From contig NZ_JAHHZO010000007.1 in the NCBI RefSeq assembly GCF_018760785.1, forward strand, positions 186,001 to 250,000: a stretch of 64,000 nucleotides of DNA, given 5' to 3'. The notes under the pieces were generated by a model that saw nothing but the letters and a program-made list of their open reading frames with translations, was not told the origin of the DNA and did not search any database. Position 1 is the stretch's first letter. The number at the start of each line of letters is the position of its first letter. This DNA comes from Rhizobium sp. CSW-27 (lineage in GTDB: Bacteria; Pseudomonadota; Alphaproteobacteria; Rhizobiales; Rhizobiaceae). This document shows, piece after piece, positions 27,298 to 34,645 of the stretch. The position numbers and the translations under genes are program-made.

Positions 27298-28457
27298 ACC
27301 GGCCTTTGCGCATTGCCATGCTTGCCCATTCCACCAATCCACGCGGCGGCGTGGTACATGCCATGCATCTGTCGGAGGCCTTGGCCGAACTCGGCCACGA
27401 GGTGACGCTGTTTGCGCCGGATTCCACCGGCAAAGGGTTCTTTCGCAGGCCGAAGGTTCCGTCACAGGCCTTTGTCGTCGAAAGAGCCATGTCGGGGATG
27501 ACGGCGATGGTCGAACAGCGCATCCGGGACTATGTGCACTTTTTCGAACGGCGTGGCACGCGGGATTTCGATCTCTTCCATGCCCATGACGGCATTTCGG
27601 GCAATGCACTCGCAACCCTTGCCGCGCGTGGACACATCGACGGTTTTCTGCGCACCGTGCATCATGTCGATGACTTTGCCGATCCGACGCTGATGGATCT
27701 GCAGGCCCGTTCGATCGATGCGGCCTCTCGGCTTTTCACCGTGAGCGATCACTGGAGGCAATATTTCCGGCACAGGGGCCGTGTGGCGACCTGCGTCGGA
27801 AATGGTGTCGATGCCAGACGCTTGCGGCGGCTGGAAGACGAAAGCGATGTGCGGCTGAGAACCCGGCTTGGCATCACCGGTGCCCCGATCTTTCTCGCGG
27901 TCGGCGGCATCGAAGCGCGCAAGAACACCCTCAACATCCTGAAGGCCTTCGCGGAAACACGCGCCGTGCTGCCTGCGGCCCAACTGGTCATCGCCGGTGG
28001 CGTATCGCTTCTTGATCATCACGATTATCAATCCGCCTTCAACGAGATGCTCGCGTCCAGCCCCCTGCTTGCCAGTGCGGTGCATGTGATCGGGGCTGTT
28101 CCCGACGCGGAGATGCCGGCGCTTTACCGGATGGCGGATGCCCTCGTTTTTGCTTCGCTGAAGGAGGGCTTCGGTCTGGTGGTGCTGGAGGCGATGGCAA
28201 GCGGCCTGCCCGTTGTGCTGTCGTCCATGCCACCGTTTACCGAATACGTGCCGGAGGCTGCTGCGTTCTGGTGTGACCCGCGCCGCGCTGCCTCGATTGC
28301 CGATGCCATGGTGTCCGCTGTGCGCGCGGACGTGTCGAGCGCCCGAATTGCCGCCGGGTTTGAAACGGCCGCCCGCCATGACTGGAAAAACGTCGCGGCC
28401 GCCCACCTGCCGGCCTATCGCGCGGCGGCGCGCAGCAAGGAGACCGTCCATGCCTGA
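27294..28457 (+). CDS. MSMEG_0565-family glycosyltransferase, GT4/GT-B fold (Nit1C cluster)
   Basis: The 387-residue protein begins with the GT-B N-terminal pattern RIAMLAHSTNPRGGVVHAMHL and ends with the GT4 nucleotide-sugar site EGFGLVVLEAMASGLPVVLS. Between these lie the glycine-rich AVGGIEARKNTLNILKAF and the linker typical of the family. It probably glycosylates the cluster product or an intermediate in the cytoplasm; acceptor and donor are unknown. It overlaps its neighbours by 4 bp upstream and 8 bp downstream. Confidence 0.87.
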   Translation: MNRPLRIAMLAHSTNPRGGVVHAMHLSEALAELGHEVTLFAPDSTGKGFFRRPKVPSQAFVVERAMSGMTAMVEQRIRDYVHFFERRGTRDFDLFHAHDGISGNALATLAARGHIDGFLRTVHHVDDFADPTLMDLQARSIDAASRLFTVSDHWRQYFRHRGRVATCVGNGVDARRLRRLEDESDVRLRTRLGITGAPIFLAVGGIEARKNTLNILKAFAETRAVLPAAQLVIAGGVSLLDHHDYQSAFNEMLASSPLLASAVHVIGAVPDAEMPALYRMADALVFASLKEGFGLVVLEAMASGLPVVLSSMPPFTEYVPEAAAFWCDPRRAASIADAMVSAVRADVSSARIAAGFETAARHDWKNVAAAHLPAYRAAARSKETVHA

Positions 28458-28734
28458 AATGCGGTTCATCGTCGTCTGGCCGAATGACGTGGAGGAGGAA
28501 TGTTATTCTCCCTCGCTCGTCATCCGCGACTTCTTCGAGGAAGGCCGAACCTATCCGCTGGCGGATTTTCTCGCCCGCAGTCGCGAGTCCCTGACGATTG
28601 CCAGCGACCGGGTGAAGGCCCGTTACGGCCATGCCTGCTCGCTGGCGCTCGGCCAGCTCGCCGCGATCGAACAACGCGCCAAAACGTTCGATGCCGCCTC
28701 TGCCGAGGTCGCGGTCAAGCGTTTCATTCTTTGA
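28450..28734 (+). CDS. MSMEG_0570-family nitrogen starvation response protein (Nit1C cluster)
   Basis: ATG 28450 lies within the end of the glycosyltransferase gene. The 94-residue product begins MPEMRFIVVWPNDVEEECYSP and has a helical C-terminus (RARSRESLTIASDRVKARYG-like region, AAIEQRAKTFDAA). This matches the small conserved protein found in Nit1C clusters. It has no recognisable catalytic motif and its role is unknown; constant presence in the cluster suggests a partner or scaffold for another member. Confidence 0.85.
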   Translation: MPEMRFIVVWPNDVEEECYSPSLVIRDFFEEGRTYPLADFLARSRESLTIASDRVKARYGHACSLALGQLAAIEQRAKTFDAASAEVAVKRFIL

Positions 28735-28745
28735 AAGGTGTCCCA

Positions 28746-30020
28746 ATGCCCATGTCCCCTCTTAAGAGCCACTACAGCACCGTTGTCGTCGGCGGCGGTC
28801 AGGCGGGTCTTTCGGCCAGCCATTATTTAAGCCGTGCCGGGATCGACCACGTCGTCTTCGAAAAGAAGACGGCCGCGCACAAATGGAAGGACGAGCGCTG
28901 GGATGCCTTCTGCCTGGTGACGCCCAACTACCAGTGCCTGCTCCCCGACCACCCCTATGACGGACCAGACCCACATGGGTTCATGGTCAAGGAGGAGATC
29001 CTTGCCTATCTCGACCGCTTCAAGGCCAAGGTGAAGGCGCCGATCTTCGAGCATACCGATGTGCGTCTGGTCGAGCCGCTGGCCTCGGGCTTTCGGGTGG
29101 AAACGAGCGCCGGCACGGTGACGGCGGATGCGGTGATCCTGGCGACAAGCCTCTACGCCGACCGTTTCATTCCGCGCGCGGCAGAGCGCCTGCCGGACCA
29201 CATCCTGCAGCTTCACACGGCGGATTATCGCAATCCGCAGAGCCTGCCGGAGGGCGCCGTGCTGGTGGTCGGCTCCGGCCAGTCCGGCTGCCAGATCGCC
29301 GAGGACCTGCATATGGCCGGCCGCAAGGTGCATCTCGCCACCGGCAACGCACCGCGCTGCGCCCGTTTTTATCGGGGCCGCGACGTGGTGGACTGGCTGA
29401 CCGATATCGGCCAGTACGAGATCACCGTCGAGCATGACGGGATGACCAGGAAAAAGCACGACACGAACCATTATCTGACCGGCCGAGATGGCGGGCGGGA
29501 TATCGACCTGCGCAAATTCGCGTTGGAGGGCATGGCCCTTTATGGCCGTTTCGATACGGCAAATGGCGCCCGGATGCAGTTCCAGCCGAACCTGCGCCGC
29601 AACCTCGACGAGGCGGACCGGGTCTATAACGGCATCAACGCGCTGATCGATCGCCACATCGAAACAAATGCCATCAAGACGCCGCCGCCGAGCGTCTATG
29701 AGCCGCTTTGGGAGCCCGCGGCAGAGGTGACCGAACTGGACCTCGATGCGGCCGGCATCACCAGCATCATCTGGGCAACGGGTTTTACCCCCGACTGGTC
29801 TTATGCCGCCGTCCCGATCTTCGATGGCACCGGCTACCCGGTCCAAAGGCGGGGGGTCACCGGTGTGCCCGGCGTCTACGTCCTGGGTCTGCCCTGGCTG
29901 TGGACCTGGGGCTCCGGCCGTTTCCTCAGCGTCGCCAAGGATGCCGAACATGTGGTGGATCACCTCATCTCCTGCCTGCCGCAGCGGCTGGGTGAGACGC
30001 GACGTGCGGCCAATGCCTGA
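28746..30020 (+). CDS. nitH: MSMEG_0569-family flavin-dependent oxidoreductase (Nit1C cluster)
   Basis: ATG 28746 gives 424 residues. The N-terminal FAD-binding motif is VVVGGGQAGLSASHYLSRAG and a second, NAD(P)H-binding, motif is VVGSGQSGCQIAEDLHMAG; near the C-terminus ATGFTPDWSY matches the class B flavoprotein ATG motif. Such enzymes include N- and Baeyer-Villiger-type monooxygenases, so oxygenation of an amine-containing intermediate is plausible. It is the last member of the core Nit1C set; the name nitH follows usage for Pseudomonas clusters. Confidence 0.88.
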   Translation: MPMSPLKSHYSTVVVGGGQAGLSASHYLSRAGIDHVVFEKKTAAHKWKDERWDAFCLVTPNYQCLLPDHPYDGPDPHGFMVKEEILAYLDRFKAKVKAPIFEHTDVRLVEPLASGFRVETSAGTVTADAVILATSLYADRFIPRAAERLPDHILQLHTADYRNPQSLPEGAVLVVGSGQSGCQIAEDLHMAGRKVHLATGNAPRCARFYRGRDVVDWLTDIGQYEITVEHDGMTRKKHDTNHYLTGRDGGRDIDLRKFALEGMALYGRFDTANGARMQFQPNLRRNLDEADRVYNGINALIDRHIETNAIKTPPPSVYEPLWEPAAEVTELDLDAAGITSIIWATGFTPDWSYAAVPIFDGTGYPVQRRGVTGVPGVYVLGLPWLWTWGSGRFLSVAKDAEHVVDHLISCLPQRLGETRRAANA

Positions 30021-30029
30021 GGTTTCGCC

Positions 30030-30875
30030 TTGGACATGTTGACCCCACACCATCTTGCCGTGGCAGGGCGCACGGCGCCCGACGCGGTGGACCACGCGCT
30101 CCATCCCGAACTGCTGCTCGGCATGCCGCATCTGACGCCGTTCGGCCTGTCGCGCACGTTCCTGCTGAAGGAGCTCGGGCATCGGCACTGGCTTCTGCTT
30201 GGCCGGCATCTGGGGCTTGCCGTGCCGGATTTTTGCACCCCCGACGGGCGGGAGGCCTATGCGGCGATCTCCGCCATGCGGGTGGATGTGCGCCTTTCGG
30301 CAGCCGGCGCCAATGATCGCCTGGGCATTGTCTCGGAGGTTTATCCGGTCTCCGGGTCGCGTATGGAAAGCCTGCACCGGCTGTTCGTGAATGGTCGCGC
30401 GATTGGAGAGGTCGTTTTGCAGTCGGTGTTCGTTGCCCGTCAGGAGAAGGAGAACCGCTCGATCCGCCGGGCTATGGTTCGCCATTTCCGCAGTGACGGT
30501 GAGCCTCGGGACAGTCTCCTTGCACACGAGATCGCCACCCTCCGGGACTGGCCTGCGGCGGGACAGGCAATGGCACGGCAGATGCGCTTCCGTCCCTGTG
30601 CCTTCGAGGAGTTCAACGGGGCAGGCCTCTTTTATTTCGCCGAGTTTGCCGCCCTCGTCACCCGCGCCTTCTGCGCCTGGGAGGGGGAGAGCGCAGCCGT
30701 GCGCCTCGACCGGCCAATGTCCATGCTGTTTCTCGGCAATATCGAAGCGGGCGAGGAACTGACGATCGGTCTTCACCCGGCCGAAGACGGCGATCGGGCC
30801 GACAGATGCAGCATCAGCGGCGCAGATGGCGCGGTGCTTGCCCGGATCCTGATCGGCGCGGAACACTCGGCATAG
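30030..30875 (+). CDS. LnmK-related / Pnap_2097-type double hot-dog protein appended to the Nit1C cluster
   Basis: The start is probably TTG 30030 (GAGG 7 bases upstream) or ATG 30036, giving 281 or 279 residues. The sequence begins with HHLAVAGRTAPDAVDHALHPELLLGMPHLTPFGLSRTFLLKELGHRHW (shown in parts here by residues 7-54), and has FVNGRAIGEVVLQSVFV and EEFNGAGLFYFAEFAALVTRA, a pattern I recognise from LnmK-like proteins. LnmK is a bifunctional acyltransferase/decarboxylase in leinamycin biosynthesis that loads acyl carrier protein. The close spacing (9 bp after the flavoprotein stop) puts it in the same operon. No carrier protein, ligase or PKS is encoded here, so the actual acyl partner is unknown. 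Confidence 0.68.
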   Translation: MDMLTPHHLAVAGRTAPDAVDHALHPELLLGMPHLTPFGLSRTFLLKELGHRHWLLLGRHLGLAVPDFCTPDGREAYAAISAMRVDVRLSAAGANDRLGIVSEVYPVSGSRMESLHRLFVNGRAIGEVVLQSVFVARQEKENRSIRRAMVRHFRSDGEPRDSLLAHEIATLRDWPAAGQAMARQMRFRPCAFEEFNGAGLFYFAEFAALVTRAFCAWEGESAAVRLDRPMSMLFLGNIEAGEELTIGLHPAEDGDRADRCSISGADGAVLARILIGAEHSA

Positions 30876-31121
30876 TCTGACCGTATCGCGGCGCGGTTCT
30901 GTCGCACCCGTCGCAGGCGAGGTGTCGACCAGCATCCGGCAGGCGGCACCGGACAGCCAGCCGAGACGCCGCATGAGACGTGGACCACCGGGAAAGCAAC
31001 GCCTGGTAGAAGCAAGCCTGTCGCAGCCGATGCCGAACGGACATGGCAGGCTCTCTCTTGCAGGGATGGCCGCTCGAGAATGAACCTGCAGCGAAGCCGT
31101 AATCCGACCCTCTGCTTTCGA
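30876..31121. other. Intergenic gap between the Nit1C-linked operon and the tetR gene
   Basis: Two convergent genes end on either side of this 246-bp gap. I see no gene with a credible start and no clear terminator; it presumably contains the ends of both transcripts. Confidence 0.5.
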
Positions 31122-31811
31122 TCAGGCCCCGGCCGGCTCTGCCTTCCGGGATGACGATGACGTGCCATAGGCCGCGAGAAACACGGCGACGCCGCCTTCG
31201 ATCAGGGCATCGTAGTCGGCCTGGGCGGGCGGCTTCATCGACAGGGCCCAGTTGAGCGGCAGGTCGCCCTGCACGAGGCTCAGAAACTGCTTTGCGGCGA
31301 GATCGAGATTGTCGATGCGCAGGAAGCCGTCGCGGATGCCCTGTTCGAGAAAGGCGCGCATCTCTGCCTGATTGCGGCGGGGGCCGCCGTTCATGAAGAT
31401 CTCGGCGATTTCCGGAAAGCGCGAGGCGTTCGTGACGATGAGCCGGTGGAAGGCCAGCTTCTTGTCGCTGAGGAAGACGGCGGTGAACTTGCGTGCAATG
31501 GCACGCAGGGCGGATTCGATGTCCGTCACCGGCGTGTCCCGGTCCCACAGCGGCGGCGGCCCGTCGACCTCGAACTCCTCCGCGACCAGACCGTAGAGCA
31601 GGGCCTCCTTGCTGTCGAAATGCGCGTAGACCGTCGCCTTGGAGACGCCCGCCTGCTGCGCGATCATGTCCATGCTGGTGCGGTCATAGCCGTGATCGAG
31701 AAAACTTGATCGGGCCGCCTGCAGCACGAGGCGGGGTTTGGCGCTTCCCCTTTTGTCCGGATGAACCGGAAATCCGGGTTCCATTGGCTGATTTTCAGCG
31801 TGAGCCTTCAT
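31122..31811 (-). CDS. TetR-family repressor of the RND efflux operon
   Basis: The start is taken as ATG 31811 because GGGAGG lies 9 bases upstream (an in-frame ATG at 31817 is too close to it). The 229-residue protein has the TetR helix-turn-helix SMDMIAQQAGVSKATVYAHFDSKEALLYGL at about residues 40-70 and a helical ligand-binding C-terminal domain. It is divergent from a three-gene RND efflux operon and the shared 113-bp region holds two palindromic sites, the standard arrangement for a drug-responsive local repressor. Confidence 0.9.
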   Translation of the reverse strand: MKAHAENQPMEPGFPVHPDKRGSAKPRLVLQAARSSFLDHGYDRTSMDMIAQQAGVSKATVYAHFDSKEALLYGLVAEEFEVDGPPPLWDRDTPVTDIESALRAIARKFTAVFLSDKKLAFHRLIVTNASRFPEIAEIFMNGGPRRNQAEMRAFLEQGIRDGFLRIDNLDLAAKQFLSLVQGDLPLNWALSMKPPAQADYDALIEGGVAVFLAAYGTSSSSRKAEPAGA

Positions 31812-31836
31812 TCGCATATCCCTCCCTACTGAACTA

Positions 31837-31848
31837 AACCGTACGGTT
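31837..31848. promoter_or_regulatory. TetR operator candidate 1
   Basis: AACCGTACGGTT is a perfect 12-bp palindrome, with partial symmetry extending to 20 bp. It lies 25 bp upstream of the tetR start and next to TTGACA at 31854-31859, a consensus -35 box pointing to the efflux operon. Binding here would block both promoters. Confidence 0.6.
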
Positions 31849-31889
31849 CACTCTTGACATTGATAGCGGTCGCTGCAAATTGGGGCAAA

Positions 31890-31910
31890 TGAACTGAACG
31901 GTTCGGTTCA
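31890..31910. promoter_or_regulatory. TetR operator candidate 2
   Basis: The arms TGAACTGAAC and GTTCGGTTCA around a central G form an inverted repeat matching at 9 of 10 positions. It shares the GAAC/CGGTTCA elements with the first site and ends 14 bp before the efflux operon start codon. Confidence 0.6.
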
Positions 31911-31924
31911 ATTGGTCGCAGCCC

Positions 31925-33478
31925 ATGGTCAAGCCCCCATCCCTATTCCCGCCCCGTCCGGACGTCACGTTCGCCCCCTGTCGTCTCATCATCGTTTCAA
32001 CCCTTCTGGCGCTGTCCGGTTGCACGGTCGGCCCCGACTTCCGCGTTCCCTATGCGCCCGGCGTGACCGGCTACACCAATGACGGACTGGCCAGAACCAG
32101 CGAGGCCCGTTCCGCCGGCGGTCAGTCGCAGCGCTTCATGATGGGCACGGATGTCAATCCCGCCTGGTGGACGCTGTTCAGGTCGAAACAGATCAATGCC
32201 TTCGTTGAGGAGGCCGTGCGCAACCATCCGGATGTGGCTGCAGCACAATATGCCCTGCGCGCGGCGCGCGAAACCGCGCTTGCCGAGCAGGGCGGGCTGT
32301 TTCCCCAGGTGAGTGGCAGCGCGTCCTCGACGCGGGAACGCACGGCGGCCAGCGGCGCTTCGCCGGCCTCCATCTATACCCTGCACAATGCGTCTGTCGA
32401 CGTGTCCTATGCGCTCGATGTTTTCGGCGGCACGCGTCGCCAGATCGAGGCCAAATGGGCTGCGGCCGAATACCAGCGCTTCGAGCTGGAGGCGACCTAT
32501 CTTTCGCTCACGGCCAATGTCGTGACATCTGCGCTGACCGATGCATCGCTGAGTGCCCAGATCGCCGCGACTCAGGACATCGTCCGGCTGCAGCGCGAAC
32601 AGCTGGAGCGCATCCAGCAGCAGTTCAACCTCGGTGCCGTTCCCGCCTCCGATGTGCTGTCGCAGCAGTCGACGCTTGCCCAGACGGAGGCCACGCTGCC
32701 TTCGCTGCAGAAGCAGCGGGCCCAGACCCGCAACGAGCTGATGGCCTATCTCGGCCGCCTGCCCAGCCAGGATCGCGGCGAAAGCGTGCGGCTGTCGGAT
32801 CTGCACCTGCCGCAGGCGCTTCCCGTCAGCCTGCCCTCGGCGCTCGTGCGCCAGCGGCCGGATATTCGCGCCGCCGAGGCCACCCTGCATGAGGCAACCG
32901 CCAGTGTCGGTGTGTCGATCGCCAACATGCTGCCGCAGATCAGCCTGAGCGGCAGCTATTCCACCAGTGCCGCCACGCCCTCCGACCTGTTCTCGGCGAG
33001 TTCAATAGCCTGGAGCGTCGCCGGCTCCGTCACGCAGAAGCTATTGGATGGCGGCACGCTGTTCCACACCAAGGAAGCCAGCGTCGCCACCTTCGAGCAG
33101 GATCTTGCCAAGTACAAGAGCACGGTCATCACCGCCTTCCAGGATGTGGCCGACAGTCTGCGGGCGATCCAGTACGATGCCAAGGCGCTGCAGGCGCAGA
33201 CCGAGGCGGAAAAGGCTGCCAAGGCGAGCCTGACCATGGCCGAGGAACAGTACAAGACCGGCGCCGTCGATTATCCGACCGTCTCCAGCGCCCAGCAGAC
33301 CTACCAGAATGCGGTGATCTCCCGGGTTAAGGCCCAGGCCACCCGCTACACCGATACGGTCGCGCTCTACCAGTCGCTGGGTGGGGGCTGGTGGAACCGC
33401 CAGGATGAAACGGAACTGTCGCAGCCGCGCGTCAAGCCGGGCCGCTTTGCCGGGCCCGACGAGACATCCTCCCGATAA
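31925..33478 (+). CDS. RND efflux outer-membrane channel lipoprotein, NodT/OprM type
   Basis: The 517-residue protein has a lipoprotein signal ending in the lipobox ALSGC, so it is likely lipid-anchored in the outer membrane. The rest shows the two repeated outer-membrane-efflux-protein domains with motifs DVSYALDVFGGTRRQIEA and RQRPDIRAAEATLHEATASVGV typical of NodT/OprM trimers. It is first in the operon, before the adaptor and pump, rather than last as in many RND operons. It should form the exit duct for the adjacent pump. Confidence 0.9.
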   Translation: MVKPPSLFPPRPDVTFAPCRLIIVSTLLALSGCTVGPDFRVPYAPGVTGYTNDGLARTSEARSAGGQSQRFMMGTDVNPAWWTLFRSKQINAFVEEAVRNHPDVAAAQYALRAARETALAEQGGLFPQVSGSASSTRERTAASGASPASIYTLHNASVDVSYALDVFGGTRRQIEAKWAAAEYQRFELEATYLSLTANVVTSALTDASLSAQIAATQDIVRLQREQLERIQQQFNLGAVPASDVLSQQSTLAQTEATLPSLQKQRAQTRNELMAYLGRLPSQDRGESVRLSDLHLPQALPVSLPSALVRQRPDIRAAEATLHEATASVGVSIANMLPQISLSGSYSTSAATPSDLFSASSIAWSVAGSVTQKLLDGGTLFHTKEASVATFEQDLAKYKSTVITAFQDVADSLRAIQYDAKALQAQTEAEKAAKASLTMAEEQYKTGAVDYPTVSSAQQTYQNAVISRVKAQATRYTDTVALYQSLGGGWWNRQDETELSQPRVKPGRFAGPDETSSR

Positions 33479-33509
33479 CCGATATCCAGAACAAGAAGGT
33501 CCAAACGCG

Positions 33510-34634
33510 ATGATCAAGCGAATGGTGATCATGCTGCTCGCCACCGGCGCTGTCTTTGGCGGGCTCTACTGGTTCCAGAACTTCAAGGCCGGCATCATCA
33601 AGCAGGTCATGGCGAGCATGAGCAATCCGCCGCAGACCGTATCCACGGCCGTTGCCGCCCGCACCCCCTGGCAGGACGAGATCGAGGCCGTCGGCACGCT
33701 GAAGGCGGCCAATGGCGCGGATCTGGCACTTGAGGTATCCGGCATCGTACAGAACATCAGCTTCAAGTCCGGCGATACCGTCACGGCAGGGCAGACGCTG
33801 CTGCAGCTTGCGGCGGCTGAGGACATTGCAAAGCTCGCCTCGCTGCAGGCGACGCTCGACAACTACGTCATCACCCTGCACCGCGACCAGGCGCAGCAGG
33901 CCATCAAGGCGGTCAGCCAGGCCACCGTGGATACCGACACGGCCAATGTGCGCAACGCCCAGGCGCTCGTCGACCAGCAGAAGGCCGTGGTCGGCCAGAA
34001 GACGCTGACGGCGCCCTTCAGCGGCCGGCTCGGCATCCGTTCCGTCGATCTCGGCCAGTACCTCACCGCCGGCACGACGGTCGTCACCCTCCAGTCGCTC
34101 GATCCGCTCTATGTGGATGTCTATCTGCCGCAGCAGGCGCTCAGCCAGTTGAAGGTGGGCCAGGAGGTGCGCACAACCGTCGACGTCTACCCCGGGCGCG
34201 TGTTCAAGGGCGAAATCTCGGCGATCAACCCCAAGGTCGATACCTCCACCCGCAATGTCCTGGTGCGCGCCACCATCGCAAATCCGGACGGCGCCCTGCT
34301 TCCCGGCATGTTCAGCCGTGTCGCGATCGCCATCGGCTCGGTCCAGCAGTTCGTCACGCTGCCGCAGACGGCGATCGTCTACAATCCCTATGGCGATAGC
34401 GTCTTCATCGTGGACGACAAGGTCAAGGGCGACCAGCCGCACGAGGTCGTGCGTCAGGCCTTCGTCAAGACCGGCAGCGTGCGCGGCGACAATGTCGCGG
34501 TCATCGACGGCATCCAGCCGGGCGACAAGGTGGTGATTGCCGGCCAGCTGAAGTTGCGCAACGGAACGCCCGTCACCATCGACAACAGCCACGTGCCGGT
34601 TGCCGAAGACGCGCCTGCGATCACGGATCAATAG
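33510..34634 (+). CDS. RND efflux periplasmic adaptor (membrane fusion protein)
   Basis: ATG 33510 gives 374 residues with one N-terminal membrane anchor (about 4-22). A barrel-sandwich/lipoyl domain (GTLKAANGADLALEVSGIV; TAPFSGRLGIRSVDLGQYL) surrounds a short alpha-helical hairpin, and a beta-barrel and membrane-proximal domain follow (TRNVLVRATIANPDGALLPG). This is the MdtA/MexE-like pattern. It sits 11 bp upstream of the pump gene. Confidence 0.92.
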   Translation: MIKRMVIMLLATGAVFGGLYWFQNFKAGIIKQVMASMSNPPQTVSTAVAARTPWQDEIEAVGTLKAANGADLALEVSGIVQNISFKSGDTVTAGQTLLQLAAAEDIAKLASLQATLDNYVITLHRDQAQQAIKAVSQATVDTDTANVRNAQALVDQQKAVVGQKTLTAPFSGRLGIRSVDLGQYLTAGTTVVTLQSLDPLYVDVYLPQQALSQLKVGQEVRTTVDVYPGRVFKGEISAINPKVDTSTRNVLVRATIANPDGALLPGMFSRVAIAIGSVQQFVTLPQTAIVYNPYGDSVFIVDDKVKGDQPHEVVRQAFVKTGSVRGDNVAVIDGIQPGDKVVIAGQLKLRNGTPVTIDNSHVPVAEDAPAITDQ

Positions 34635-34645
34635 GACATCCACCC

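Noticed and set aside
28827..30974. Minus-strand open frame of 715 codons opposite the flavoprotein and LnmK-like genes
   Set aside because: Antisense to two genes with clear motifs; no motif or membrane pattern of its own.
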